From a bacterium (lineage in GTDB: Bacteria > JAMCPX01): a stretch of DNA of 19,411 nucleotides. This document shows positions 7,223 to 14,319 of this stretch, one piece after another. How positions within the stretch are numbered: position 1 is the first letter of the stretch; the number at the start of each line of letters is the position of its first letter. The notes under the pieces were generated by a model. The model was not told the DNA's origin and searched no databases. It saw only the letters and a list, made by a program, of their open reading frames with translations. Both the position numbers and the translations under genes were made by a program. The stretch is taken from the NCBI GenBank assembly GCA_021815065.1, contig JAKAHI010000003.1:1-19411 (forward strand), given 5' to 3'.

Positions 7223-8539
7223 CTAATGTAGATATTTCTTTATTCCTTTTATACCACCTTTTTGAAGAATGTCCATCATACGCTGTGATTCATAAAAGCG
7301 CTTTATAAGCCTGTTCACGTCCTCCGGCTTCGTGCCGCTCCCTTTTGCTATCCTCTGTTTCCTTTTCCCGTTCAAAAGATCGGGATTGCTCCGCTCCTGG
7401 TTGGTCATGGAATTGATAATCGCTTCATATACTTTCATATCTTTCTTTACCGCATCCGGCTGTATGTTGTTTTTTAACTTGCCGAACCCGGGTACCATAT
7501 CAAACAACGATTCTATGGACCCGATCCTTTTCACCATCTTCAGTTGCTTTATGAAATCCTGGAAGGTAAACTTTCCCTTTGCAAGATGCTTTGCATCCTC
7601 TACGTCTTCCTGCGTTACAACCTCGGTCATTTTTTCTACAAGGCCGCTCAGATCTCCACTGCCGATGATCCGTGCAACGAGCTTGTCCGGATCGAATGGC
7701 TCCAGTGCGGAAACAGCCTCTCCGATACCGGTATAAAAAATGGGCTTATCGATAATCTTCCTGAAGGATATGACGGCTCCACCCCTTGTATCACCTTCGA
7801 ATTTCGTAAATATTGCCCCGTCGTATCCGACTCCCTGCATGAAGCCTTCCGCCATTTTGAGGACATCGTGTCCCATCATAGAATCAACGACTAGTACGGT
7901 CTGCGCCGGATTCAGCGTTTCTTTCACCTGTTTGAGTTCGCTCACCAGTGCCGTATCGATATGCAGTCTGCCCGCCGTATCGACGATGATAAAATCGCAA
8001 CCCTGGCGTGCGGAAACGAGCCGCAGGTCCTTCAGCGCTTCGTATCCTTTCGAGGAAATATCCTCGTTCACGGGGAACCCGTTTGCCTTTGCAAGCGTAA
8101 TGAGCTGCTCCTGTGCGGCTGGCCGGTTGAAATCAATGGACACGAGGTACGGCTTTAACCCCTTCTTGTCCTTCATATACTTTGCAAGTTTGACCGCTGT
8201 TGTGGTCTTGCCCGTACCCTGAAGCCCGACCAGCATGACAATGTCGCCGGTTCCGTTGATTTTGACGGGTGCGGGAGCACCCATGATGCTGATCAGCTCG
8301 GACTTCAGGATACCGAGGAGGTACTGCGACGGATTGATGCTTTTCGATAATTCCTCGCCCATGACCTTTTGCTTGACACTTTCGAGCAGCTCTTTTACGA
8401 CGCGGTAATGAACATCCGCTTCAAGCAGGGCAATCCTGATGTCTTTCAGGGCATCGTCTATGTCTTGTTCCGAAAGCAATCCCCTCTTGGACAGTTTTTC
8501 AAAAAGTTTTGTAATTTTTTCCTGAAGAAACTCTAACAT
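7223..8539 (-). CDS. ffh: Signal recognition particle protein Ffh (SRP54)
   Basis: Ffh binds signal peptides and the SRP RNA and delivers ribosomes to FtsY at the inner membrane. The 438-residue product has an N-terminal helical N domain (1-90), a G domain with P loop GLQGTGKTT (105-113) and DTAGR (187-191), and an M domain (about 300-430) with PGFGK and the RNA-binding RIAKGSG helix. Several G-domain motifs depart from the consensus I know: TKFEGD (245-250) in place of TKxDGD, DFNRPAA in place of DxYRPAA, DSMMGHD in place of DAMTGQD, and GIGEAVSALEPF without the usual Lys after GxGE. The RNA-binding part looks normal, so it is probably functional. The ATG has a GGAG site 6 bases upstream. 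Confidence 0.96.
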   Translation of the reverse strand: MLEFLQEKITKLFEKLSKRGLLSEQDIDDALKDIRIALLEADVHYRVVKELLESVKQKVMGEELSKSINPSQYLLGILKSELISIMGAPAPVKINGTGDIVMLVGLQGTGKTTTAVKLAKYMKDKKGLKPYLVSIDFNRPAAQEQLITLAKANGFPVNEDISSKGYEALKDLRLVSARQGCDFIIVDTAGRLHIDTALVSELKQVKETLNPAQTVLVVDSMMGHDVLKMAEGFMQGVGYDGAIFTKFEGDTRGGAVISFRKIIDKPIFYTGIGEAVSALEPFDPDKLVARIIGSGDLSGLVEKMTEVVTQEDVEDAKHLAKGKFTFQDFIKQLKMVKRIGSIESLFDMVPGFGKLKNNIQPDAVKKDMKVYEAIINSMTNQERSNPDLLNGKRKQRIAKGSGTKPEDVNRLIKRFYESQRMMDILQKGGIKGIKKYLH

Positions 8540-8565
8540 TTATACTCCGTTTTATCGAACTTATC

Positions 8566-8594
8566 TTTCTATTTTAGAAAAAGTGGCTTGTCAA
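8566..8594 (-). promoter_or_regulatory. Candidate sigma-70 promoter of the ffh-rpsP-khpA-trmD-rplS operon
   Basis: On the minus strand a perfect TTGACA -35 (8589-8594) is followed after 17 bases by TAGAAA (8566-8571, four of six matches to the -10). It would start transcription near 8559, about 20 bases before the ffh ATG. It falls in the gap after the sterol reductase gene, so the ribosomal operon can be expressed independently of that unit. Confidence 0.5.
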
Positions 8595-8661
8595 GGATAT
8601 GCAGCTACTTATTGTTAAAACGTCCGATTGAAATTATCGACGCATTTTTTATCATCCGGGC

Positions 8662-9747
8662 TCAATAGATGCCGGGAATTATTCTCCGGGGAACACGGCG
8701 CACGTACTCCGTCCATAGGCCGCCGTACTTTGCCGCGCACCGGCGCTCGTCGGAACGCTCTCTCGGAAAGAGCAATGCGATGTAATACAGGGGATACAGC
8801 CATGCCGCCCATAACGCCGGCCGGCCCAGAACCAGGGTCAGGCCAACGGCCATCAGGATCTCGCCAAGGTAGTTTACGTGCCGGGCAACCTTCCAGAACC
8901 CGCTGCACAGAAGCGTATGCCTGCCATCGCTCAGAACCCCGGGTTTCATAATACCGAGGAATGCATGGTCCGGCCTGGTTTTGAAATAAAATTTCTGCAT
9001 GTTTGCACCCCGGGAAAGCATCCAGCCCGCGAAAAAGATGCAGGTGTAGATTACGAGGAGCCACGAGGCGGTAACCGGGCAGGGCAGATCCACCGCCGCC
9101 CATAGTCCAATCATATAGAAATAAGGATAGAAAGCAAGACTGCCCCATCCGAGCTTGAAACCCACGCGTTCGGCGAAGATATCATAGGTATAGAGGTGTA
9201 CCCGCTCAAATATGAGATAGTCGATCACAAACCAGAAAAGAAGAAAGCTATACAACAGTACTCCCTGCGACTGGCCCATTCCAAATATCAGCAGGTGATG
9301 CGCCAGAAAGGAGCTGATATTCAAAGCGAGCAGGATCGCACCTGCCAGATAGAGAAACATCTTGGCATCGACCCGGCCGCGAAAAAATTGGATGTTTTCG
9401 GATCGTCCCGAATAGAGATCGGAAATAAATTTCCGTCCCGTACCTTTGGCCGGTAAAACGACAGCAACACTGAAGAGCACCCCCAATACGCAGGCGCCTG
9501 TGAGACTCGACCAGCGGTGTAAATAGAGCCAGTCCCAGGGCAGTAAGCCCGAGTATCCAATGAGCGCCCATACAGCGGCGGTCATCGCCATGACCGGCAG
9601 TCCATTGAGCCGGTACCGGAGCGGTTCGCCTGTACGGGTGTCGTGTACATAGCCCGTGATCTTCCGTGCGGGAAGTCCAAGATGCATGACCAGGATGAAC
9701 GCAGAAATAACCCAGGGCGCAAAGAATCCGGCAAGAAATCCCTTCAC
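8662..9747 (-). CDS. ERG4/ERG24-family sterol (C-C double bond) reductase-like membrane protein
   Basis: This is a polytopic membrane protein of 361 residues, about 9-10 hydrophobic segments, resembling eukaryotic delta-14, delta-7 and C24(28) sterol reductases, which reduce ring or side-chain double bonds with NADPH. Family marks run the full length: a SDLYSGRSEN..FFRGRVDAKMF region (about 109-131) matching the DFFxGxELNP area, WFVIDYLIFE (172-181), CSGFWKVARHVNYLGE (281-296, compare SGWWGxxRHxNYxGD), and a C-terminus with RERSDERRC, KYGGLW and VPRRIIPGIY (329-361). ICMT-type methyltransferases share part of the C-terminal fold, but the middle and end fit sterol reductases better. The start overlaps the SDR stop by 4 bases (ATGA). 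The substrate is unknown; most anaerobic bacteria make no sterols, so another polycyclic or isoprenoid lipid is possible. The local GC content is above that of the flanks. Confidence 0.8.
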   Translation of the reverse strand: MKGFLAGFFAPWVISAFILVMHLGLPARKITGYVHDTRTGEPLRYRLNGLPVMAMTAAVWALIGYSGLLPWDWLYLHRWSSLTGACVLGVLFSVAVVLPAKGTGRKFISDLYSGRSENIQFFRGRVDAKMFLYLAGAILLALNISSFLAHHLLIFGMGQSQGVLLYSFLLFWFVIDYLIFERVHLYTYDIFAERVGFKLGWGSLAFYPYFYMIGLWAAVDLPCPVTASWLLVIYTCIFFAGWMLSRGANMQKFYFKTRPDHAFLGIMKPGVLSDGRHTLLCSGFWKVARHVNYLGEILMAVGLTLVLGRPALWAAWLYPLYYIALLFPRERSDERRCAAKYGGLWTEYVRRVPRRIIPGIY

Positions 9748-10589
9748 GACGAAACCTTCGGTGTTCCAGACCGGGCAAGGTCCTTTGTGGAACCTGCCAT
9801 GATACCGATAGCCGCTTTGCGCGGCAGCAGGCGGCCCATAATCGCGTAAGCCACTCCATTGATAAACCCAGGAACGACCAAAGGCTTGCGTCCCAAAGCC
9901 CGCAGCGTCTTCTCGACAACAACCCCGGGATCAAGGGTACCCGGGGCATCCTTGCCCACCGTATTCGCATAACCCGGTGTGCGTACAGCTCCGGCGAAAC
10001 ATGAGATTACCTCTATCCCTTTATCCTTGAGTTCGTACCACAAGCCTTCCGCTAAAACCCTGTTGAATGCCTTACTTGCGGCGTAGGCCGCTATTCTCGG
10101 TGTTCCCTGGTTACCGGCGAGTGAGGACATCAGAATGACCGCTCCGCGCTTTCGCTCAACCATGGAGGGCAAGACCATCCGCAGCAGGGTAACCGGTCCC
10201 CGCACATTGACATCCACCACCCGCATGAGGTCCGGGATATCTGCACCGGCAAAGTCCCCGACCGGTGCATGGGCTGCGTTGTACACAAGCATGCCGAGAT
10301 CGAGTCTTGAGGTCACGCGCCGCAGGTTTTCAAGAAAATCCGGCACTGCGAGATCACCGTCCGCACAGAGCGTTTCTATGCCAAACCGTACGCGTAAATC
10401 CTTCGCGAGTTCATCCAGTAATGTCTTTCTTCTTGCTACCAGCACGAGGTTCATGCCGCGCTGTGCCAGGGCATGTGCGAACGCCACACCAATGCCCTCG
10501 GACGCACCAGCTACCAATGCCCATTCACCATACCGGTCCGGAAACCCGTTATGACCTGTCCGGCCGGTGCTTGTGGTATGATTTAACAT
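9744..10589 (-). CDS. Short-chain dehydrogenase/reductase, 17-beta-HSD12/3-ketoacyl-CoA reductase-like
   Basis: This is a classical SDR of 281 residues. The Rossmann cofactor motif is GASEGIG at 28-34, with VARRK (51-55) suggesting NADP(H) preference. NAA lies at 104-106. The catalytic set is complete: Asn128, Ser156, Tyr169 and Lys173 (YAASK). The layout (N-terminal extension, GASEGIG, FAGAVRTPGY after the active site) recalls the hydroxysteroid dehydrogenase 12/very-long-chain ketoacyl-CoA reductase group. AGGA lies 7 bases before the ATG. The 4-base overlap with the sterol-reductase-like gene implies the two act on the same lipid, one at an oxygen function and one at a C=C bond. That shared pathway is inference. 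Confidence 0.85.
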   Translation of the reverse strand: MLNHTTSTGRTGHNGFPDRYGEWALVAGASEGIGVAFAHALAQRGMNLVLVARRKTLLDELAKDLRVRFGIETLCADGDLAVPDFLENLRRVTSRLDLGMLVYNAAHAPVGDFAGADIPDLMRVVDVNVRGPVTLLRMVLPSMVERKRGAVILMSSLAGNQGTPRIAAYAASKAFNRVLAEGLWYELKDKGIEVISCFAGAVRTPGYANTVGKDAPGTLDPGVVVEKTLRALGRKPLVVPGFINGVAYAIMGRLLPRKAAIGIMAGSTKDLARSGTPKVSS

Positions 10590-10634
10590 TATTATCCTTT
10601 TTTGCCTGTTATCTTACCGGCGCTCCCGACAGTC

Positions 10635-10826
10635 CTATCCCCTGCATCCGTACTGTTTGACATGCCCATCCTGCGAAGATTCGACAGATCGGTTCACCGG
10701 AAAATCCTTTTGTTTTTTCTGAAACGATTGTTTCATGCAATCACAACAGACCATCTTTTTCAACCGTTTGAACAGGTTGCGGCGGTCCATGATTTTTCCG
10801 TTTTTTCCAAAAACCACGGCAGACAT
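10635..10826 (-). CDS. Possible small basic protein of unknown function
   Basis: This is an open frame of 63 codons upstream of the SDR, ending 45 bases before its start and in the same direction. The product is lysine/arginine-rich with four cysteines (VCCDCMKQ and a C-terminal YGCRG) and an internal MDRRNLFKRL that faintly recalls a twin-arginine start but lacks a following hydrophobic stretch. The ATG at 10826 has AAGGA 11 bases upstream; a GTG at 10847 and an internal ATG at 10790 are alternatives. I do not recognise a family. It could be chance, since the frame is short. Confidence 0.3.
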   Translation of the reverse strand: MSAVVFGKNGKIMDRRNLFKRLKKMVCCDCMKQSFQKKQKDFPVNRSVESSQDGHVKQYGCRG

Positions 10827-10840
10827 GCCCTCGTGCGTCC

Positions 10841-10870
10841 TTGACACTCCTCACTGCTTGTGGTTTTAAT
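10841..10870 (+). promoter_or_regulatory. Candidate promoter of the TPR-Roadblock-acc operon
   Basis: A perfect TTGACA -35 (10841-10846) is followed after 18 bases by TTTAAT (10865-10870, one mismatch to TATAAT, though at the important second base). Transcription would start at about 10876-10878, that is, at the ATG of the TPR gene. The GGAG at 10871-10874 would then be outside the transcript, giving a leaderless or nearly leaderless mRNA. Confidence 0.42.
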
Positions 10871-10875
10871 GGAGT

Positions 10876-12414
10876 ATGGAAGAAAAGCGGCAGCCACAGC
10901 CAGACAAAAAAGAAATCAAATTTGTTATTTCACCCGAGATAGAGCGGCACATGCAGATCCTGCGCAAGGATCCGAAATCCCCTGTCTTCGCAATACTGAG
11001 CGAGGCTTACAGAAAGGGAGGCCTGCTGGACGAGGCGATAGCTACGGCCGTTGAGGGATTAAAGTTCAACCCGAATTATATAAGCGGAAGGGTTGCTCTG
11101 GGCAGGGCATATTTTGATAAAGGCGAGATGGACAAGGCCATAGAAGAGTTGAAAAAAGTCATAAAATCAACGCCGGACAATATTATATCCCACAAGCTTA
11201 TAGCGGATATCTATATAAAAAAATCAGATGCGTCCTCTGCACTGCAGGAATTAAAAACCATCCTTTATTTGTCACCCGATGATAAGGAAGCAAAAACATT
11301 GATGGCTGCCTTATCAAAGCCATTGCCTGCGGAAGAAAAAGAACCGCGGGCTGCAGAGCCTCCCGTACCCGAACAGCAGGCGGAAAGACCTGTGGAACAA
11401 CCACAAGAGCCCTTAACGCAGGAACATAAGGAAACGCCTGTTGTACCGCAGCACATTGAGGAAAAGGGCACGCCGGAAATTGAACATCCCACAGAAGCCG
11501 GGCTGGCAGAACCCGGGCACCGGGTTGGAGAACAGGGCCATGGGCCTGCGGAAGAACCGACTGTCATTGCTCAGACAACTGAAACAGAACCGGAACGTAA
11601 GGTAACAACAGAGCCGCAAAACGAAGTTATACAAAGTCCGGAAATCGATCAGCAAAAACCGGATGAAGAACCTGCTGCCGGAGCGGCAGGGAACGTGCCG
11701 TCGATAGACAGTGAGCTGGAAAACGCCCTGAACAATCCGATAAGCGAATCAAAAACAGACGAAATACCGGTTAAACCGGAACAGGACATTATAGAACCTG
11801 AAGTCCCGGGCACCCCGGTCCAGGAGCCGGATCAAAAAACAGTGTTTACCGGAACAAGGGCAGATGATCAAGCCGGTACAAAAGAAGAACAGCTCGAGGC
11901 TGTTTTCGAGGACTTGGCACAGACTGCCGAAACCCCATCCCAGCCGCAACAAAGAGAAGAAGAGCCGCAGCCTTCCGGGGTTGAACACATTCAAACCCAG
12001 GAAATTGATGAAATTGAGATAGCGTCACCTCATACCGATGCACCAGAACCCGCTTCTTCATTGCAGGAACAAGCATCATTGGAAAATCAAAAAACTTCCG
12101 AACTGCATGGAGAGGATATCCAGACCGTAACCATGGCGGATCTCTACATTAAGCAGGGACATCTCGACAAGGCATACCACATTTACAGGACAATTCTTTT
12201 AAAAGCACCGGATAGCCCGGTCATCAGGGCAAAACTCGTAAAAGTTAAAAAACTTATGGAGTCGAAACAGCAAGAGGAACTCGACAAAAAGAAGCTTGAA
12301 GCATTAAGGGAACACGAACCAAAACCAGCGGTGATAGCGGAACAATCCGACACCATGAAGGATAACATGAAAAGACTGAACGCTTGGCTGGAAAAAATCA
12401 AAAAGGGAGGATAA
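10876..12414 (+). CDS. Tetratricopeptide-repeat protein with long acidic linker
   Basis: This is a 512-residue cytoplasmic scaffold-like protein. Residues about 20-145 hold about three to four TPR units (AYRKGGLLDEAIATAVEGL, GRAYFDKGEMDKAIEELKKV and the following IADIYIKKSDASSALQELK). Residues about 150-410 are low-complexity, rich in Pro, Glu and Gln, and probably disordered. One more TPR-like unit follows at about 415-450 (ADLYIKQGHLDKAYHIY), then a charged helical tail ending MKRLNAWLEKIKKGG. There is no signal peptide. The ATG is the first usable start because an in-frame TAA lies 9 bases upstream; the nearby GGAG is too close (1 base) to be an efficient ribosome site. The stop is immediately followed by the ATG of the Roadblock gene, so the two products are probably made together and may interact. 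Confidence 0.85.
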   Translation: MEEKRQPQPDKKEIKFVISPEIERHMQILRKDPKSPVFAILSEAYRKGGLLDEAIATAVEGLKFNPNYISGRVALGRAYFDKGEMDKAIEELKKVIKSTPDNIISHKLIADIYIKKSDASSALQELKTILYLSPDDKEAKTLMAALSKPLPAEEKEPRAAEPPVPEQQAERPVEQPQEPLTQEHKETPVVPQHIEEKGTPEIEHPTEAGLAEPGHRVGEQGHGPAEEPTVIAQTTETEPERKVTTEPQNEVIQSPEIDQQKPDEEPAAGAAGNVPSIDSELENALNNPISESKTDEIPVKPEQDIIEPEVPGTPVQEPDQKTVFTGTRADDQAGTKEEQLEAVFEDLAQTAETPSQPQQREEEPQPSGVEHIQTQEIDEIEIASPHTDAPEPASSLQEQASLENQKTSELHGEDIQTVTMADLYIKQGHLDKAYHIYRTILLKAPDSPVIRAKLVKVKKLMESKQQEELDKKKLEALREHEPKPAVIAEQSDTMKDNMKRLNAWLEKIKKGG

Positions 12415-12774
12415 ATGGCATTTTTAGATATCCTGAAGCAAATAGTCGATAGTTTTGAGGGCTGTATAGGCGGTATAGTAATCGGTATAGACGGGATAGC
12501 CGTCGAGCAATACATGAAGGGAAATGAGAACATAGATTTTCAGAATATCGGCGCAGAATATATGAATCTTATGAAAACCGTTACGGACACATCAAACACC
12601 CTGGGATTCGAAGAACCCGAGCAGCTTATTGTTGAATACCGTGAAACCACCCTGATTGTGCGCAGCATAAACAAAGATTATTTCGTGATACTGGCTGCAA
12701 AAAACAGCGGCAATGTGGGCAAGGGGCGGTTTCTCCTCAGAAAGAATATCCTTAATTTCTCCAAAGAATTCTGA
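12415..12774 (+). CDS. Roadblock/LC7-domain protein (MglB-like fold)
   Basis: This is a 119-residue single-domain protein. The pattern FEGCIGGIVIGIDGIAVEQY (14-33), a central helix (LMKTVTDTSNTLG) and strands VEYRETTLIVRSI and YFVILAAK fit the Roadblock/LC7 fold, with a final helix GKGRFLLRKNI. Bacterial members such as MglB regulate Ras-like small GTPases in polarity and motility. No small GTPase lies beside it here. GGGAGG lies 4 bases before the ATG, and the gene abuts the TPR gene with no spacing, so joint function with the TPR protein is likely (inference). Confidence 0.8.
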   Translation: MAFLDILKQIVDSFEGCIGGIVIGIDGIAVEQYMKGNENIDFQNIGAEYMNLMKTVTDTSNTLGFEEPEQLIVEYRETTLIVRSINKDYFVILAAKNSGNVGKGRFLLRKNILNFSKEF

Positions 12775-12809
12775 TCGTTCGATAAAAACATCAGGACTCT
12801 GCATTTTTT

Positions 12810-13877
12810 ATGAACCAGCCTTTAAAAACGCTGCTGAAATTCCTCGACCGGTTGAATCTCGACGCCGCTGTCGTCGTCTCGAGGTCTAATAAGTTTTATC
12901 TCACCGGTTATGAGTACGATGAAGGCTACCTCCTCATCAACGCTTCGGGCATACGGTTATTCGTCGATCCGAGGTTCAGCATCTATGCACGGAAGCAGGT
13001 TTCTGATGCCGAGGTAATCGAATCAAGGCAGCCGATGATTGAACTGAACAGACATTTACGGAAATCAAAGCATATAGGTTTTGACGGATCCGCACTCCTG
13101 CATAAAGACTTTATGATACTGACATCGGAATTAAACGGGAAAAAGTTTCTCTTTATAGACCAGTACCTGTTGAAGATGCGGGCGGTGAAAAGCACCGGTG
13201 AGATTAGCCATATCAAGAAGGCTTCCTCTATATCCGGTGCCGCAATAAAACGATTGATATACAGGCTGTCGTCCGGCTGGACCGAAAAACAGGTGGCAGC
13301 AATGCTCAACCTCGAGCTTATAAATTCCGGGGCTGATGATATCTCTTTCGATACGGTTATCGCTTTTGACGAGCGTGCAGCCTATGCACATGCCCTGCCA
13401 TCAAATACGGTAACACTCAGGGACAAGCGGCTGATCCTCTGTGACTTTGGCGCCCTGTACAAAGGGTACCACTCGGATGAAACTCACACCTTTTTCGCCG
13501 GAACTCCGGGCAGGGATGAGAAAAAAGTATACGATGCCGTGCTCGGTGCGCATAACAGGGCTATCGATGCCGTTAAACCCGGCATGAAGGCATCCGAACT
13601 CGACAGGGTGGCAAGGGGCTTCCTTGACAAACAAGGGTATGGCAAATACTTCGGTCATGCACTCGGTCACGGGGTAGGACTGGACGTTCATGAATCGCCG
13701 TCCATATCGTACCGATCGAAGGATATTTTGAAATGCGGTATGGTCTTTACCATTGAACCCGGCGTGTACATACCGGACTGGGGTGGCGTACGGATAGAGA
13801 GTATGGTATATCTTTCCGATAGCGGGAAAGAGGTTTTAACCGGGAGACATAATCCTGTTCTAAATCTGGAGGTGTAA
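12810..13877 (+). CDS. pepQ: Xaa-Pro dipeptidase/aminopeptidase (M24 family)
   Basis: This is a metallopeptidase that cleaves bonds before proline. The 355-residue product has a creatinase-type N-terminal domain (1-125) and a pita-bread catalytic domain. The five metal ligands are visible: Asp212 (CDFGA), Asp223 (HSDETH), His287 (ALGHGVG), Glu316 (TIEPGVY) and Glu330 (GVRIES). His194 (YAHALPS) is in the substrate-binding position. The length matches cytosolic PepQ/PepP-like enzymes. The start has only a weak upstream AGGA. The stop overlaps the accB ATG by one base (TAATG). Linkage of this peptidase to accB-accC is seen in many bacteria. Confidence 0.92.
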   Translation: MNQPLKTLLKFLDRLNLDAAVVVSRSNKFYLTGYEYDEGYLLINASGIRLFVDPRFSIYARKQVSDAEVIESRQPMIELNRHLRKSKHIGFDGSALLHKDFMILTSELNGKKFLFIDQYLLKMRAVKSTGEISHIKKASSISGAAIKRLIYRLSSGWTEKQVAAMLNLELINSGADDISFDTVIAFDERAAYAHALPSNTVTLRDKRLILCDFGALYKGYHSDETHTFFAGTPGRDEKKVYDAVLGAHNRAIDAVKPGMKASELDRVARGFLDKQGYGKYFGHALGHGVGLDVHESPSISYRSKDILKCGMVFTIEPGVYIPDWGGVRIESMVYLSDSGKEVLTGRHNPVLNLEV

Positions 13878-14317
13878 TGGATATTCATGAAATAGAAGAA
13901 CTTATCGGACTCATCGAAAACAAAGATATCATGGAGATAGAATACAGCAAAGGCGATGAAAAGATAAGGATAGTCAGAGCAGTTGAAATTACAAAGAAGG
14001 CCGGCAAAACACCGCAGGAAAGACCTGATGAGATGCCGGGGACCCTCCATCCGGACACGGATGAAGGAAATGCTTTTATCAGCGTGAATTCTCCGTTCGT
14101 CGGCACATTTTACTGTGCACCCTCGCCGAGTGAAAAGCCCTTCGTTGAGATTGGAACTAAAGTCAAAAAAGGGCAGACCATCGGGATCGTTGAGGCAATG
14201 AAACTCATGAATGCAATAGAGGCGGACGCCGACGGCGCTATTAAACAGATCCTGAAGAAGGACGGCGATCCTGTAGAGTTCGGGGAGCCTCTTTTTATCA
14301 TAGACCCCGAAGGCTGA
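13877..14317 (+). CDS. accB: Biotin carboxyl carrier protein of acetyl-CoA carboxylase
   Basis: AccB carries the biotin that shuttles CO2 between the biotin carboxylase and the carboxyltransferase in malonyl-CoA synthesis. The 146-residue product has the AccB-type N-terminal helix (IHEIEELIGLIE), a short linker, and the biotinyl domain from about 68 (VNSPFVGTFYCAPSP). Its biotin attachment site is EAMKLMN, with Lys109, and it ends with FGEPLFIIDPEG. The carboxyltransferase genes accA and accD are not in the window. The TAATG overlap with pepQ and the 2-base gap to accC point to one coupled operon. Confidence 0.96.
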   Translation: MDIHEIEELIGLIENKDIMEIEYSKGDEKIRIVRAVEITKKAGKTPQERPDEMPGTLHPDTDEGNAFISVNSPFVGTFYCAPSPSEKPFVEIGTKVKKGQTIGIVEAMKLMNAIEADADGAIKQILKKDGDPVEFGEPLFIIDPEG

Positions 14318-14319
14318 CA

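Noticed and set aside
8615..9148. Minus-strand 177-codon frame and the 240-codon frame at 9248-9970
   Set aside because: Both are in other frames of the sterol-reductase and SDR genes. The GC-rich DNA keeps alternative frames open, and the products show no family pattern.
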